DNA of 64,000 nt from Otatea glauca (lineage: Eukaryota; Streptophyta; Magnoliopsida; Poales; Poaceae). Numbering within the stretch: the stretch's first letter is position 1; the number at the start of each line of letters is the position of its first letter. The notes beneath the pieces were generated by a model. The model saw only the letters and a program-made list of their open reading frames with translations, was not told where the DNA came from and made no database searches. The translations under genes and the position numbers were made by a program. Where the stretch lies: assembly GCA_036346275.1 (NCBI GenBank), contig CM070723.1, positions 50,236,743 through 50,300,742 on the forward strand, read 5' to 3'. Shown here piece after piece: positions 33,946 through 44,622 of this stretch.

Positions 33946-35510
33946 CTAGGGACAAAGGCACCAAAGGCCCTGAGAAGAAAAAGGCGTCCATCGGGGAGGG
34001 CACCGGCCCCACCATCAAGCAGGCAAGCAGGCGCTCACCCTCACCTTCCCTATCCATGACATCCAGCTCTTCTAGCGAGCCCGCGTCGGACACTGAGCAG
34101 GGAGCTCCGTCAGGCACTCCCAGCAGCTCGCCCAGGAGATTGAAGGGCTCTTGGGCGTCAAGACTGATGGGCCGGTAGCCTCCCCAGCCAAGGCTGTGGC
34201 GGGAGAGGGGGTTGACTACGCCTACCCCGACGACATTGAGTCTTTCTTTCGCTTTCCAGAAGGTATGCATCCGTGACTATGGTGAGAAGCCATTGAGCTT
34301 TGGCTTCCTTCTTCATGCCTAACCAGCTCCTTTGCCCTTTTACAGATTCGGTGGAGCATAGGGCGCCCCTTGAGGCGGAGCCCCCTGCACCCACCGTGCT
34401 CCCAGAAGCTCCAGTGGAGAACACGGCCACTCCATGCTCCCCATTGCAAGCGGCGCCGGTGCAGGGTGACCAAGGTGGTTCCTCTGGAGCCCTCCCTGAG
34501 TATGCCATCCCTCACACCCTGGACGCAGAGGCGATCGAGACAACCCGCCTCTTGGTGACGGAGCGGGTGGAGAGGTACATGGCAGACTTAGTGCCTGATA
34601 ACCCCAGGAAGTTCTTGGAGGTGCTAGGGGAGAAACTAGCGACCACAGTGACCCTCCAGTACCAGGTACCGTGAGCCTTCCTTTTTCTCGTATGCTTCCC
34701 TAAGCTTAGGGTTCTTTTGCATGGCCTGCTCTGATACTCCCTACTTTCACCCTTTTGCAGGCTACAGCGATGAGCAATGTTCTCTTTGATAGGGTCCCGG
34801 GAATGGTCATGGAGATGCTAGCAGCAACCTCAATGCGTCGTCCTGAGGATGATCCAGAGGCCCTCAAGCGGGCTTTACTACAGGCCCAAGAGGGGCAGAG
34901 GGCGGCGGAGGACAGGCTTACCAAGGCGGAGGTTGAGCTGAAGAGGTCCCGATAGTGAGTCAAGGACTTAGAGGCTGACTTGGAGAGGTCCCACGTGGTG
35001 ATACGGGCCGTGGGGGCAGACCACGATGCCCATGAACAAAGGTACGAAGCGGACCGGAAGACAATGGCTATATCTCTCATGAATCTTGCCGTACTGGTCC
35101 AGGTCACTTTGAGGGAGCTTGGGGCCAGAGTGGAGGATCTCCCACCTCCCTCTGAGGATTGGGAGGAGTGGGCTGGCATCTTACGAGGCCGTGTCAGTCT
35201 CCTTGCCAGGGCGAGTGATGACAAGGGCAAGGCCTTTGCCAAAGTCACCTTGGCCGCGGGAGTTGCAGCCATCTCCCACCTTTCTGATATTGCGGGCAAG
35301 GAGGCCATCTTTACTGCGCTTCGGGGGACGTACACCCAGGAGGTGCGTCGAAGCGCTCGTGAGGGTAGCTCGACCTGGGGGTCCCTTGTGGGAGGCTTCG
35401 TGGACAGCCTCACAAGGGTTCCCATGGGACCGGACCGAGGCGGCGGGGAGAGGGCCCGAGCTCAGAGCATGTATGACTTCCTCTGGAGTGTGCTTGACGT
35501 ATTTTGCTAA
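33946..35510 (+). CDS. Antisense additional gene of the Tat-type element, 3' part
   Basis: Continuation of the split gene. Just after the target duplication an open frame reads RDKGTKGPEKKKAS, then a Ser-rich segment. Likely introns are 34,262 (GAAG|GTATGC) to about 34,345 (ttttacag), and 34,666 (CCAG|GTACCG) to about 34,760 (ttttgcag). The last part (34,760-35,510) encodes an Ala/Glu/Arg-rich helical, coiled-coil-like region (ALLQAQEGQRAAEDRLTKAE) interrupted by one TAG at 34,953-34,955. It then continues ESLMNLAVLVQVTLRELGAR-like sequence to the stop at 35,508-35,510. There is no enzymatic motif. Splice sites are read by eye and need transcript support. Confidence 0.6.
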
Positions 35511-36615
35511 GTAGCTGGGTGACTCATGCTTACTGTACTGGAATTCTTAACTTGTAAGGTGTAGCACTTCTTTAAGTGATAAACGTATCTTCACTTGTAG
35601 TATTCATGACGGTCGACTGGGACATGCTCCCTTCATTTTGTATGAACTTGTTTTGAGGTTATGATATGAATGGCTTATGACTTTTGCCATGCTTTGTTTT
35701 AAGATGTGCCTTGGAGGGCAGTTGGTATTCGCTATAAACGAAGTGCACAAAGGGTTCGGGCGCCACGCCGACTATGCCCGTCAAAGAAGGTTTACCGCAG
35801 GACCGGGCGACTTCATGGGGGCATGATCGTACCTTGGGTCCCTGGAGGGATCCAAAGCGCGGGCGCCCCGCCGGAGGGTCATTTAGTTACTTCTCCCCAA
35901 GGAGGAGAAAGCAATTCTTGTTGTGCTATGTATGAAAGGGGCGAGCCCCCCGCGCCATTAGACAGTGCGGGAGTGTTTCCCTCCTCGCGCGACAGCGAGA
36001 GGGACTCGGTCCCCGCGTCGCCCTTGGGCGAATTTTGCCTTGTCTTGGCCCTCGGGCCACTTAGGGGCACCGGTATATAAGGCTACACGTCTAACTTACG
36101 GCATAGCGCCCGTAGGAGCATCGCTGAGTTGTTTACTCAGCCTTGCTAAGAGGCTTAGGCATGTGCCCACCGGGAAGGGGACGTCTCTCGGGCAACGCCC
36201 CTTGTAATAAGAAAGGTTCCTATTGCTTCCCGTGGAGGGTACGGAATGGTGACCCGGGGGTCGTTTCGGCTTAGCGCCTGGGGTCCATGGGGGACTAAGC
36301 CATGGAGCACCCAATGACTTAGGCAAAGGTGCCTCAAGTCGTCGCCCGCTCTCTGGGTCCAGCAGCGAGAGGGCCGCCCGAGGGGGATATGGAATGTCCA
36401 GACCGCTCGGGGCTTTTTCAAGGGTAGGCCTCGGAGACCATGCGCCCTGGAACTCGTCCCAAGAGGGGCACGAGGTTCTAGCCTATCTCCCACAGTTACG
36501 TGCGGGGGATGGGTTCTTAAAGACCACCACACAAGCGATAGAAGATATGCGAAACTTAACTTGATACTTCATTGATGACCTTAGGAGGGTTCACATCAAC
36601 ATGAGATAGGTGCCG
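35511..36615. other. Spacer between the antisense gene and the integrase end
   Basis: Two genes converge here: the plus-strand antisense gene and the minus-strand pol. The region is GC-rich and its open frames on both strands match nothing known to me. Confidence 0.4.
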
Positions 36616-37491
36616 TTACGGCTTACAAAAAAGCTTAAATGTAAAACTTCTTGAGCTTGTCAGCGTTCCACGCGTGCTTGAGCGGCTTGTCTCTATGGTA
36701 GAGAGGTGGTAAGCCCCCGAACCCAAGATCGCTGAGATACGGTAGGGTCCCTCCCACTTGCGGTGAAGCTTGCCTTGGGCTCCCGGGTCGGTCACCCTTT
36801 TTAGCACCAAGTCCCCCAGGAGGAAGGTCCTCTCTCGCACTCGTTTGTTGTAGAAACGAGCGACTTCCCGTTCGTACGCAGCATGCTTGACGAGGGCGCG
36901 ATCACGGGTCTCCTCTGCGAAATCCACCTCTACCTTGTGATTGTCTTCGTTCACCATGAAGTTGATGGGCAGGGCTTCTGAGAGCATCTCCACTCGAAGG
37001 GAGCGGTGGCGGACTTCTGCGGGGGGGACGGCTTCCACTCCGTACATCAGTGAGAAGGGTGTTCGCCCTGTGGAGCAGCTAGGAGTAGTGCGCATCCCCC
37101 ACAGGACATTGAGGAGTTCCTCCGCCCATAGCCCGTGCCTAAGAGTGCTCTTTTCGAGTCGACGGTGGATGCCTTGGAGGATTGAGCCATTGGCCCTTTC
37201 GACTGCCCCATTGGACTTAGGGTGAGCCACTGAAGCGAAGTAGAGAACTGTCCCTATAGAATCACAAAAGTCCCTGAAGGAGGAGGCATCGAACTGGGTT
37301 CCGTTGTCCACAGTGAGCTCCTTTGGGACCCCGAAACGGCACACAATGTTCTTCCAGAAGAACTTCTGCACCACCCGAGATGTGATTGTTAGCAACGGCT
37401 CCGCTTCCACCCATTTGGTGAAGTAGTCCACCGCCACCACCGCATGCTTGTAGCCCCCCTTGGCCGACGGGAATGGCCCGAGCAGGTCCAT
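36616..37491 (-). CDS. Integrase of the Tat-type element
   Basis: The minus strand encodes the Ty3/Gypsy integrase core: MDLLGPFPSAKGG, the DYFTKWVEAEPL segment with the first catalytic Asp, FGVPKELTVDNGTQFD with the second Asp, and NGAVERANGSILQGIHRRLE with the catalytic Glu. A C-terminal region (GDLVLKRVTDP, KLHRKWEGPYRI) follows, as in Tat/Athila-type integrases without a chromodomain. Integrase inserts the element's cDNA in the host genome. The frame is open to its stop. It is cut off from RNase H upstream by a TAG at 37,495-37,497 where the family has Trp. Confidence 0.93.
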   Translation of the reverse strand: MDLLGPFPSAKGGYKHAVVAVDYFTKWVEAEPLLTITSRVVQKFFWKNIVCRFGVPKELTVDNGTQFDASSFRDFCDSIGTVLYFASVAHPKSNGAVERANGSILQGIHRRLEKSTLRHGLWAEELLNVLWGMRTTPSCSTGRTPFSLMYGVEAVPPAEVRHRSLRVEMLSEALPINFMVNEDNHKVEVDFAEETRDRALVKHAAYEREVARFYNKRVRERTFLLGDLVLKRVTDPGAQGKLHRKWEGPYRISAILGSGAYHLSTIETSRSSTRGTLTSSRSFTFKLFCKP

Positions 37492-37494
37492 GCC

Positions 37495-39787
37495 CTACCG
37501 GGCGAAAGGCCAAGTGATCGGAATCTGGTGCAGTGGTGCAGCGGGGGAGTGGTGAGCCGATGCCATCCTTTGGCAACCTTCGCATGTCTTGAGGGTTTGC
37601 ATAGCGTCTTGTACCATTGTAGGCCAATAGAAGCCCTGCCTTAGTGCCTTCATCGCAGTTGCTCTGGGTGTCAGGTGCGAGCCACAGAGACCTTCATGCA
37701 CCTCCCTCAGAAGTGAGATCCCCTCTTCTTTTGGGAGACACTTGAGCAGTGCGGAAGCCCCTTTTTTGTAAAGCAACCCATCGAGGAGTACATAGGATTT
37801 GGCTTTCGCGAAGAGTCTTCGATTTTCTGTGCTATCCTCCATTTCTATTTTTCCTTGGATGCACTCTCTGATTGGGGTCATCCACGTTGCGGGTGGTGTT
37901 GGGATCTCACTGACCATCAGGAGTAGTTCAGGACCTTCTTTCTCATTAGGGTCTTCCTTGATGGATGGTGCGTCAAGTACCTCAAGGAAGACCTCCGGTG
38001 GGAGTGGCTCTTGGGAGCTTGCTGCTCGGGCCAAGCGGTCCGCCCGGTGATTTTCTCCACGGGGGATGCGACGGGCTTCCATCCCCAAGAAGTATCGTTC
38101 CATTCTACGTACTTCATCGAGTTAGCTGGCCATCTTGGGGTCAAGGCATTGGTAGGACTTGTCCATCTGATTGACAACCAGCTGGGAGTCTCCCAAGATA
38201 AGAAGGCGTCGGACCCCCATAGCCTTTGCGAGGCGAAGCCCCAAAAGGAGAGCCTCGTACTCCGCCATGTTGTTGGTGGGATTGAAAGAGAGGCACGCGG
38301 CGTATTCTAGTGCCTTCCCCTCAGGGCTTACGAGAACAACTCCGGCCCCTCCACTATTTAGGCGTTTGGAGCCATCAAAGTAGAGGGTCCAGTGGGGGTC
38401 GGGCGAAGTGGTACGCTCTGCTACCTCATTTGGGACTTGGGGGTTTGTCCATTCCGCCACAAAGTCTGCGAGGACTTGGGACTTGTTGGCGGTCCTTTCA
38501 ACAAGCTTGAAGGAGAAAGGCGCCAGCTCGGTTGCCCACTTGGCTATTCTTCCGGTTGCCTCTTTGTTGCCCATTACTTCAGCCAGCGGATAGCCAATAG
38601 GGACCATGATGGAGTGCCCGAGGAAGTAGTGTCGAAGTTTCCGCGACGCCATGAAGAGTGCGTAGTATATCTTCTCCACTTCCGTGTACCTTGCCTTTGC
38701 GCCCATGAAGGCCTCGCTGACATAGTACACGGGTCGCTGGACCCCGTCCTTCTCCCTGATCAGGACTGCACTTGCGGCGATCGGGTCGCGACAAATCTGA
38801 TGGGAGGGGTTCCCAGTGGGGCTTGTCAGGAGTGGGGGCTTGGTCAAGTATGACTTGAGATCCTCAAAGGCTTTTTGAGCCTCTGGGGTCCAATAGAAAC
38901 CTTCTAGCCCACGTAGTATTTTGAAGAAAGGTAGCCCTTTCTCGGCCGACCGCGACATGAAATGCCCAAGAGCCGCTACGCGACCCATAAGACGTTGGAC
39001 CTCCTTAATGGATCGTGGCGGCTCCATCTCCAGGATGGCCCGGATCTTTTTTGGGTTGGCTTCGATACCCTGATGAGAGACGAGAAACGCATTTTTCAGG
39101 GTTTAACTTGAGGCCGAACTTGTGGAGGTTTTCGAAGGTTTGACGAAGATCTTCCAGATGTGTTGAGGCCATAGGGCTTTTTACGACGGCGTCATCGACG
39201 TACACCTCCACGTTTCGACCCAGCTGGTCCTTCAGAATGAGGCATACAAGGCGTTGGAAAGTGGCCCCTGCATTCTTCAACCCAAAAGGCATGCGCGGGT
39301 AGTAGTAAGTGCCCACCGGGGTGATGAAGCTCATCTTCTCCTCATCTTCCACGGCCATCTGGACTTGGTGATATCCCGACTACACATCCAGGAATCTTAT
39401 TAACTCACACTCGGAGGTGGAATCAACTAACTGGTCGATCCGCGGGAGAGGGTAGCCGTCCTTCGGGCATGCTTTGTTAAGGTCAGTAAAGTCGATGCAC
39501 ATGCGCCACTTACCGTTGGACTTCTTGACCAAGACGGGATTGGCAAGCCACTCTGGGTGCGAAACCTCCCGGATGAGGCCAGCACTTAAGAGCTTTTCAA
39601 TTTCCTCTTTGATGGCTTGACATCGTTCGAGAGAGAGCTTGCGAAGCTTTTGCCTCACTGGAGGACGCTCGGGCCTCACTGCGAGGTGGTGCTGAATCAC
39701 CTCGCGGGGGATGCCTTTCATGTCCGACGGGACCCAAGCGAAGACATCTGTGCTGGTCCTTAGGAACTCGAGGAGCTCCTCTTCCAC
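37495..39787 (-). pseudogene. Reverse transcriptase and RNase H of the Tat-type element
   Basis: Minus-strand pol region. RT begins in 39,380-39,787 (MKGIPREVIQHHLAV, IREVSHPEWLANPVLVKK, WRMCIDFTDLNKACP) and continues in 39,005-39,358 (YYPRMPFGLKNAGATFQRL, catalytic YVDD). RNase H follows in 38,122-39,027: PFFKILRGLEGFYWTPEAQ, then an RNase-H-like second domain WTLYFDGSKRLNSGGAG with NNMAEYEALLLGL. A zinc-binding integrase N-terminus follows in 37,495-38,103 (HEGLCGSH ... CEGCQR). The reading is broken by a TAG after FLDV (39,380), a frameshift near 39,090-39,110, and stops at 38,121 and 37,495. Apart from these it looks young. The tandem RNase H arrangement fits the Tat lineage. Confidence 0.9.
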
Positions 39788-39817
39788 CCTTTAGGAGCCC
39801 ACTCAGGCCGGACGGCG

Positions 39818-40984
39818 TTAAATCGCCGGGCCAAAGAGGCTTATCACCTTCGACTCCCCTTCAGGGCGAGGCTTCAGGGGGTAGTTTTCCAGCAGAGACT
39901 TGCCCTTGGCGATCTCCATCGGGGGTGATAGGGACGCGACCCCTTTCGAGCCCCCCACTTCGAGCATGTGGACTTCATCAGAGTCGGTGGCCGCCCTATG
40001 ATAGAGACGACCGGCCAAGTCTTGATCACCCCTTACAGAGATGGCTCCGTGAGGCCCCGATATCTTGAGGCATAGGTAGTTTTGGTGGATTGCTGCACTG
40101 AAACAGTTGAGAGTTACCCTTCCCATGATGGCATTGAATGGCGATTCGACGTCAACGACGTCAAATCTAACTGCTTCCGTGCGATGGTTCTCCCGTGAAC
40201 CAAATGTCATGAGGAGCTCAATCCTTCCCAGAGGTTGGATAGATTTGCCTGGGACAAAGCCCGTGAGAGGGCGGTCGGACGGGAGTAAGATGCCCTGGTG
40301 GTAGCCCCCCCGCGATTCCCATAGCTCCCTGAGTGCGCGAAGATAAAGTATGTCCGCAGAGCTGCCCCCATCGACAAGTATGCGGGAGACTTCACAGTTG
40401 GATATGGTGGTGGTTACCAAAAGGGCGTCGTCATGGGGGAACCTTAGGCCTCTCGAATCCTCCTCGGTGAAGCTTAGTGGGATGTTCGCCCATTTGGGAG
40501 CACTTCGAAGGTTCACCCCCACCACATTGACTTCCTGTACGTACTCCTTCCTTTGGCGCTTGGACTCATGCCCATAGGCTGAGCCCCCCAGTATGACATT
40601 CACCTGTTTATGTGGCACTTGGAAGGGGAGCTCTTGTTCAGCATTTTGTGTAGGTTCCGCTGGGAGAGGCCCACCAGGGGGCAGTGCAGGCACTGGGTGG
40701 ATTGCTTGGAGAGGCATGGCCTCCGAGGCCACAGGGCGAGGCGGAGACCCCCGACGTGGCTCAGGACCACGCTTGAGGATCCTGGCCACTTCGGCGGCGT
40801 ATTGGCGGCACTCACTTGTGTCATGCCCGTTCATTTTGTGATACGCACACCAGCGGCCATCCCCTTGATCTTGGGTACCCCTTTTTTCCCGGGGACCTTC
40901 GTCACGAGCTCGAGGAGCCTTAGGCTTTGGACCTTTCTTCGGTCCTTTGGAAGCACCGTTCCCCTGGGGTGGCGCGTCGGTCAT
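39818..40984 (-). CDS. Gag C-terminus and aspartic protease of the Tat-type element
   Basis: 388-residue open frame on the minus strand. A basic region is followed by a zinc-knuckle-like CAYHKMNGHDTSEC motif. After about 100 Pro-rich residues comes the protease: SRILVDGGSSADILY, with the catalytic Asp in VDGGSS, then the RIELLMTFGS and FDVVD...FNAIMGR segments that form the rest of the fold. The protease cleaves the polyprotein into gag, RT-RNase H and integrase. The frame ends at 39,818, just before RT begins in another frame, by mutation or natural frameshifting. Confidence 0.9.
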   Translation of the reverse strand: MTDAPPQGNGASKGPKKGPKPKAPRARDEGPREKRGTQDQGDGRWCAYHKMNGHDTSECRQYAAEVARILKRGPEPRRGSPPRPVASEAMPLQAIHPVPALPPGGPLPAEPTQNAEQELPFQVPHKQVNVILGGSAYGHESKRQRKEYVQEVNVVGVNLRSAPKWANIPLSFTEEDSRGLRFPHDDALLVTTTISNCEVSRILVDGGSSADILYLRALRELWESRGGYHQGILLPSDRPLTGFVPGKSIQPLGRIELLMTFGSRENHRTEAVRFDVVDVESPFNAIMGRVTLNCFSAAIHQNYLCLKISGPHGAISVRGDQDLAGRLYHRAATDSDEVHMLEVGGSKGVASLSPPMEIAKGKSLLENYPLKPRPEGESKVISLFGPAI

Positions 40985-41173
40985 AGCGAGAACTTTGGAG
41001 TTGCGACCTCCGCTGGAGCGGTCCCTCCGATCCTTGTTGTTTTCCCGGAGGAACCATTTAGCCTTCTCCCGGGAGAATCTCCCCCGACTTGCTGGAGGAG
41101 CCCCCGTTTTACCAAGTCATCCTCCTCTCCGCGGGCATACTTTTCAACAACCTCGAAGAGCTGTTGAGTGGTT

Positions 41174-42804
41174 TTAGGGGATCCTTCCCGGTGCAGGTTG
41201 CTTCATGGGGAGAAGTCCTTCCTTACACGCGTTAATGACCGTGGAGTCTGGGGCGTCCGCCACCTGGCTCCGCACCCGGGAGAAATGCTTGAGGAAGTCT
41301 TGCGTGGACTCATCCTTTTGTTGCTTGACCGTGAAGAGCTGATTGGGAAGCATGGGGCACTTGTAACTCCCCTGAAAGTTCACGCTGAACTCTTCACGTA
41401 GCTGGGCCCAAGAGCGGATTGAGCCCCTCTTCTGGTTGAAGAACCAAGACCGAGCGGTTCCTGAGAGGAAGAGCGGGAGGCAGTTGCACATCTCCGTCCC
41501 CCCGCCTCCTCCCGCTCGGATAGCCGTAGCATAGACCTCTATGAACTAGTTGGGATTGGAATCCCCATCGTATGGTGCGATGTTCGGTTGGTGGAACTTG
41601 GGCTGGAAAGGGGTCTCTGAGATACCTCGAGCGAGAGGGTTCCTGGTCCTGGGGCCATCTCCATCTTCACGCTGACGGGGAGAAGGTGACCTCGAACGGC
41701 GACGGCAGCGACGGTGAGAGACCTCAGAACTGGAGGAGCTGGAAGCTCGGGGGCGGCGGCGACGCTCGCGCTCGGGAGAGTCGGAGTGCTCCCACCGATG
41801 CGCAGATCTGGGAGCCCGCGAGACCCCGGACTCAGCCTCCCCTCCCCGACGATGGTCACGATGACCGCGAGAGGCAAGGGCCCGCCCTGGGCTGGCAGAG
41901 CGGAAACTCCTCCCTTCCACTTGACTTAGCTGGGCTAGACGATGATCACCTGAGCCTCGTGAGTGCCCGGGTGCGACCGCAACTTGATTCCCCCGTTCCC
42001 CAGGTAGCCTCCTTGGAGGAACGGGTGCCTTGATCTCGGCTTCCCCTCGACCACAGGCCACGTCGCTCCTCGAGGGTGAGAGCCAGCTCCAACTGGAGGG
42101 AGTTGGTCCACCATCTCCGGGGGTATACGCATATGCCCGGTTGGAGGAGCTTGCGGGGGAGGTCCCGGGGCCCTCACCGGACAAGGCGCAAACCCGGATC
42201 TCGGGAGTTGCGGTGAGGGTACGAATTGCGACGGCATGGCAGGCGCTCCTCCAAAACCTGAGCTCGGTGCACGCAGTGGCCAGAACGGAGCCCCACTAGT
42301 GACCACCACATGAGTAAGGGGAGGGGGATTGTAGAGATTACCTCCCTGGTCACTCCCGGGGATGAAAGCAGGGCCCCCACACGCCCTTGGATCGGTGGCA
42401 ATTTGGACCGAGGGTGGTGGTAGGAGCGGCGAGAGGTGTGGGAAAATCCCCTGGGGACGATAGGAGACCATCATGTAATCCATGGTCTGCCTCGTAGCAG
42501 CCTCCACCAGAGCCCGCCATCGGAACAAGTCCAGCGCCTCGGGGGTGAGGGCTGGCTCCAGGAGTCCCAACCCTGTGGTGACGGCGATGTCTCGAGAGTG
42601 TTGCCCTTGGCTTGCGGCAGCCAGAGCAAGAGGGGAGGAAGTGTTCTCAGGTCTTGGGGCTTGAAGGACGTTGTCTACCCCAGGGTGGACGGCTCTGATT
42701 ACCGAGGGAGGTGCTCGCTTGGAGGTCCGACGAGGAGGGTCGTCGACTTGCTCCTTGCTCTTCGGGGCTTGAGGAGGCTTGGTGTGCTTCTTGGTAGGAG
42801 CCAT
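41174..42804 (-). pseudogene. Gag of the Tat-type element (frameshifted)
   Basis: Starts at an ATG at 42,802-42,804 (MAPTKKHTKPPQAPKSKEQ) with a Pro-rich N-terminal part. It shifts frame near 42,000 into an Arg/Ser-rich segment (RERRRRPRASSSSSS), reaches PYDGDSNPN, and meets a TAG at 41,546-41,548. The Retrotrans_gag core follows in 41,174-41,491: LFLSGTARSWFFNQKRGSI, SWAQLREEFSVNFQG, STQDFLKHFSRVRSQV. Two or more lesions separate the parts, so full gag cannot be made from this copy unless they are sequence errors. Confidence 0.85.
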
Positions 42805-42830
42805 AGCCTTTGATGTTAGCTACGGTCGTC

Positions 42831-42848
42831 CCCACGGACGACGCCAAA
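42831..42848 (-). other. Primer binding site of the Tat-type element
   Basis: The minus strand directly inside the 5' LTR reads TTTGGCGTCGTCCGTGGG, resembling the 'TGGCG(T/C)CGTCTGTGGG' sites of Grande/RIRE2-type elements. It differs from the tRNA-Met site of the host element. Confidence 0.6.
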
Positions 42849-43585
42849 TGTCGTATGTTCGGAAACTAGACACAAGAAAGTGGGCGGATGTCGGCCGTTT
42901 CACGGGCCAACATCCGAGAGAAGAAAATGGACACAAGGATTTATCTGAGTTGGGCGCTTAGGAAGCGCCTACTCCTCGTCGTAGCGTTCCGGGGAGTAGG
43001 GAGGGGCCTCCCGATCCAGGTTCCCGAGGGATGCACCAGTTGTTAGTTCTGTATTCAATGAGAGTCCTCTCCACTGGTGTGGATTACAGTGGGGTTTTAT
43101 AGGCGCCCAGCCTGTTACATAAAGTACCGTCCTACCCCTACTGCAGTAGCTCATACAGGGGTATCTTGGTCTTTTCTACGAGGAGGTAGTGGATCCCACG
43201 TCCACCATCCCGCGAGGTAGACCTCGACTTGGGCCCTCTGAGGGACTTTAGGACCCCACTCGGTGGTTGGTCCCACGTGGTTCGAGGGTATCCATCCGTC
43301 TCCATGGGCGTCTGGGGGGCGCCCTCCTAAACTGGGAGCTTCGCCGTGTGCTCGTGGTAAGGGCGCTTGCCAAGTGCCCGCGGCCAAGAGGCTCGGTCAG
43401 GACGCTCGCCAAGTGCCCCGTGGCCAGGGCGCTCGCAAGTGTCCTGGGGGTATGCCTGTGGGGACGCCTCCCGACGCTCGCGGAGCAGGAGGGTGTCTCT
43501 CGCTGTTCGCGACTCATGAGGAGACCTCTCAGAGGGATACGAGGCTCCCTCTCTGGTGGTTGGTGAGTTAAGTTTTCCTCCAACA
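42849..43585 (-). repeat. 5' LTR of the Tat-type element (right copy)
   Basis: 737 bp (TGTCGTATGTTCGG ... CTCCAACA), homologous to the left copy. The TATA box is the inverse of 43,095-43,101. Compared with the left LTR it has fewer minisatellite units and several small indels near 42,945-42,990 and 43,200-43,230. Confidence 0.92.
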
Positions 43586-43614
43586 AGATCTTATTCAAAA
43601 TTTGTTTTGAATAG

Positions 43615-44322
43615 ATGCCAATCTTCCAATCCTTCGAGTCGAGGCAGGGTGGCTATGCCATGGAGCTGTGGAGAGTTCTTCAAGTGATTGGAGGCTTTGA
43701 TCGTCCACTCTACCGAGGAAGCAATTGGAACGTCAACGGTGTGCATCGGGGGTTCTTCTGCAAACAGACCATCTTCGCTCGAGAGTGCGACGAGACCATC
43801 AGACCGATCCACATCACTACCCAGAGGTTCTCGTATGAGGCAGGAATTTAGGAGGCTGCCAGACTTGCTCTACGACGGATCTGCCACGACTACACTTACA
43901 AGCTTCGCGACACCGTGTTCCGGCTTCACCCAACAGTGCGAGCGTGCCAGCGTCGACGGATCGTGGAGGGGGAGTGTGATACTGCAGTACACCTTGGTGA
44001 GTTCGCCACTGCCCAGGAGGATCACCTGAGGGACACTACTCAGGAGCTGGAAACAGTGTACGAGGCGCTGAGGGTGACCGAGCGAGAGCTTCAGAAGACC
44101 CGTGACACAACAGCCAGAGTCATCAGCGAGCTGGAGGAGGCCTTGCAGGTAGCCGAGGAGGTGGTAGACCAGGTCGTTCAGGAGCCAGATGGGGTCGCCG
44201 AAGAAGAAGAAGAAGACCCCGAGGAGCGTGAGTGGGAGCCGGAGGAGCCAACAGAGGGTCACCAGGATGGGTTCACACCCATGCCAGCCCACCCACCGGT
44301 GTATGCGCCGGATCAGTCTTAG
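43615..44322 (+). pseudogene. Extra ORF upstream of gag in the Tekay-type element (coiled-coil protein)
   Basis: A 235-codon frame starts at the ATG 43,615 and reads ELWRVLQVIGGFDRPLYRGS, GVHRGFFCKQTIFARE. A TAG at 43,849-43,851 interrupts it, after which the same frame continues EAARLALRRICHDYTYKLRD and FRLHPTVRA. A Glu-rich heptad region (LETVYEALRVTERELQ, ISELEEALQVAEEVV) predicts a coiled coil, and an acidic, Pro-rich tail ends at 44,322. It lies between the leader and gag. I recognise the type from grass Gypsy elements but know of no function. The single stop is probably a CAG-to-TAG change. The Tat-type insertion ends only 25 bp upstream of the start. Confidence 0.65.
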
Positions 44323-44622
44323 CCAGGGTGGCTGGATGAGTGAAAGTTGGTCTTAGAGTTCTGTTGAGACTCGAGTATTGAGTCGCGTCTTTAAGTTAGT
44401 CTTTATCTTTTAGTAGACGTTAAGGTTGCATGTTTAGTTTGGTTCTTAATTGTGTGCTGAGTGTGTAGTATGTATTGCAAAGCCCTTAGGCATTGTAAGC
44501 AACCATACCAAGTATTAATAAAGATTATTTAAGTTGGGTTTAACCTGTTTCCCCGCCTTAGAAATTCATGCATCTTATCTATTCTACATCTATCTTCCCT
44601 AACCTAAGAAGCAATCAAGCAG
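44323..44622. other. Spacer between the extra ORF and gag
   Basis: A 300-bp T/G-rich spacer with an AATAAAG at 44,517-44,523 and a GT-repeated stretch. It could terminate a short transcript covering the extra ORF. No coding is seen. Confidence 0.4.

Larger units (their letters stand above)
24444..43585 (-). mobile_element. Tat/Grande-type Gypsy LTR retrotransposon, 19 kb, nested in the Tekay-type element
   Basis: Bounded by two homologous LTRs (24,444-25,284 and 42,849-43,585) with the exact 5-bp target duplication AGATC outside (24,439-24,443 and 43,586-43,590). All pol domains read on the minus strand, so the right LTR is the 5' LTR. Order in the element's sense: LTR, primer site, gag, protease, RT, RNase H, integrase, a long 3' region holding an additional gene on the opposite strand, polypurine tract (inverse of 25,285-25,300), LTR. 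Integrase at the end of pol makes it Gypsy. The additional antisense gene and the gag type point to the Tat lineage (Grande/RIRE2 group). A 5.2-kb LTR element is inserted in its additional gene. Confidence 0.92.

Noticed and set aside
34700..35425. Minus-strand frame of 239 codons in the Tat-type element
   Set aside because: It overlaps the coiled-coil part of the antisense gene, which has family resemblance and splice sites; the minus frame has none.
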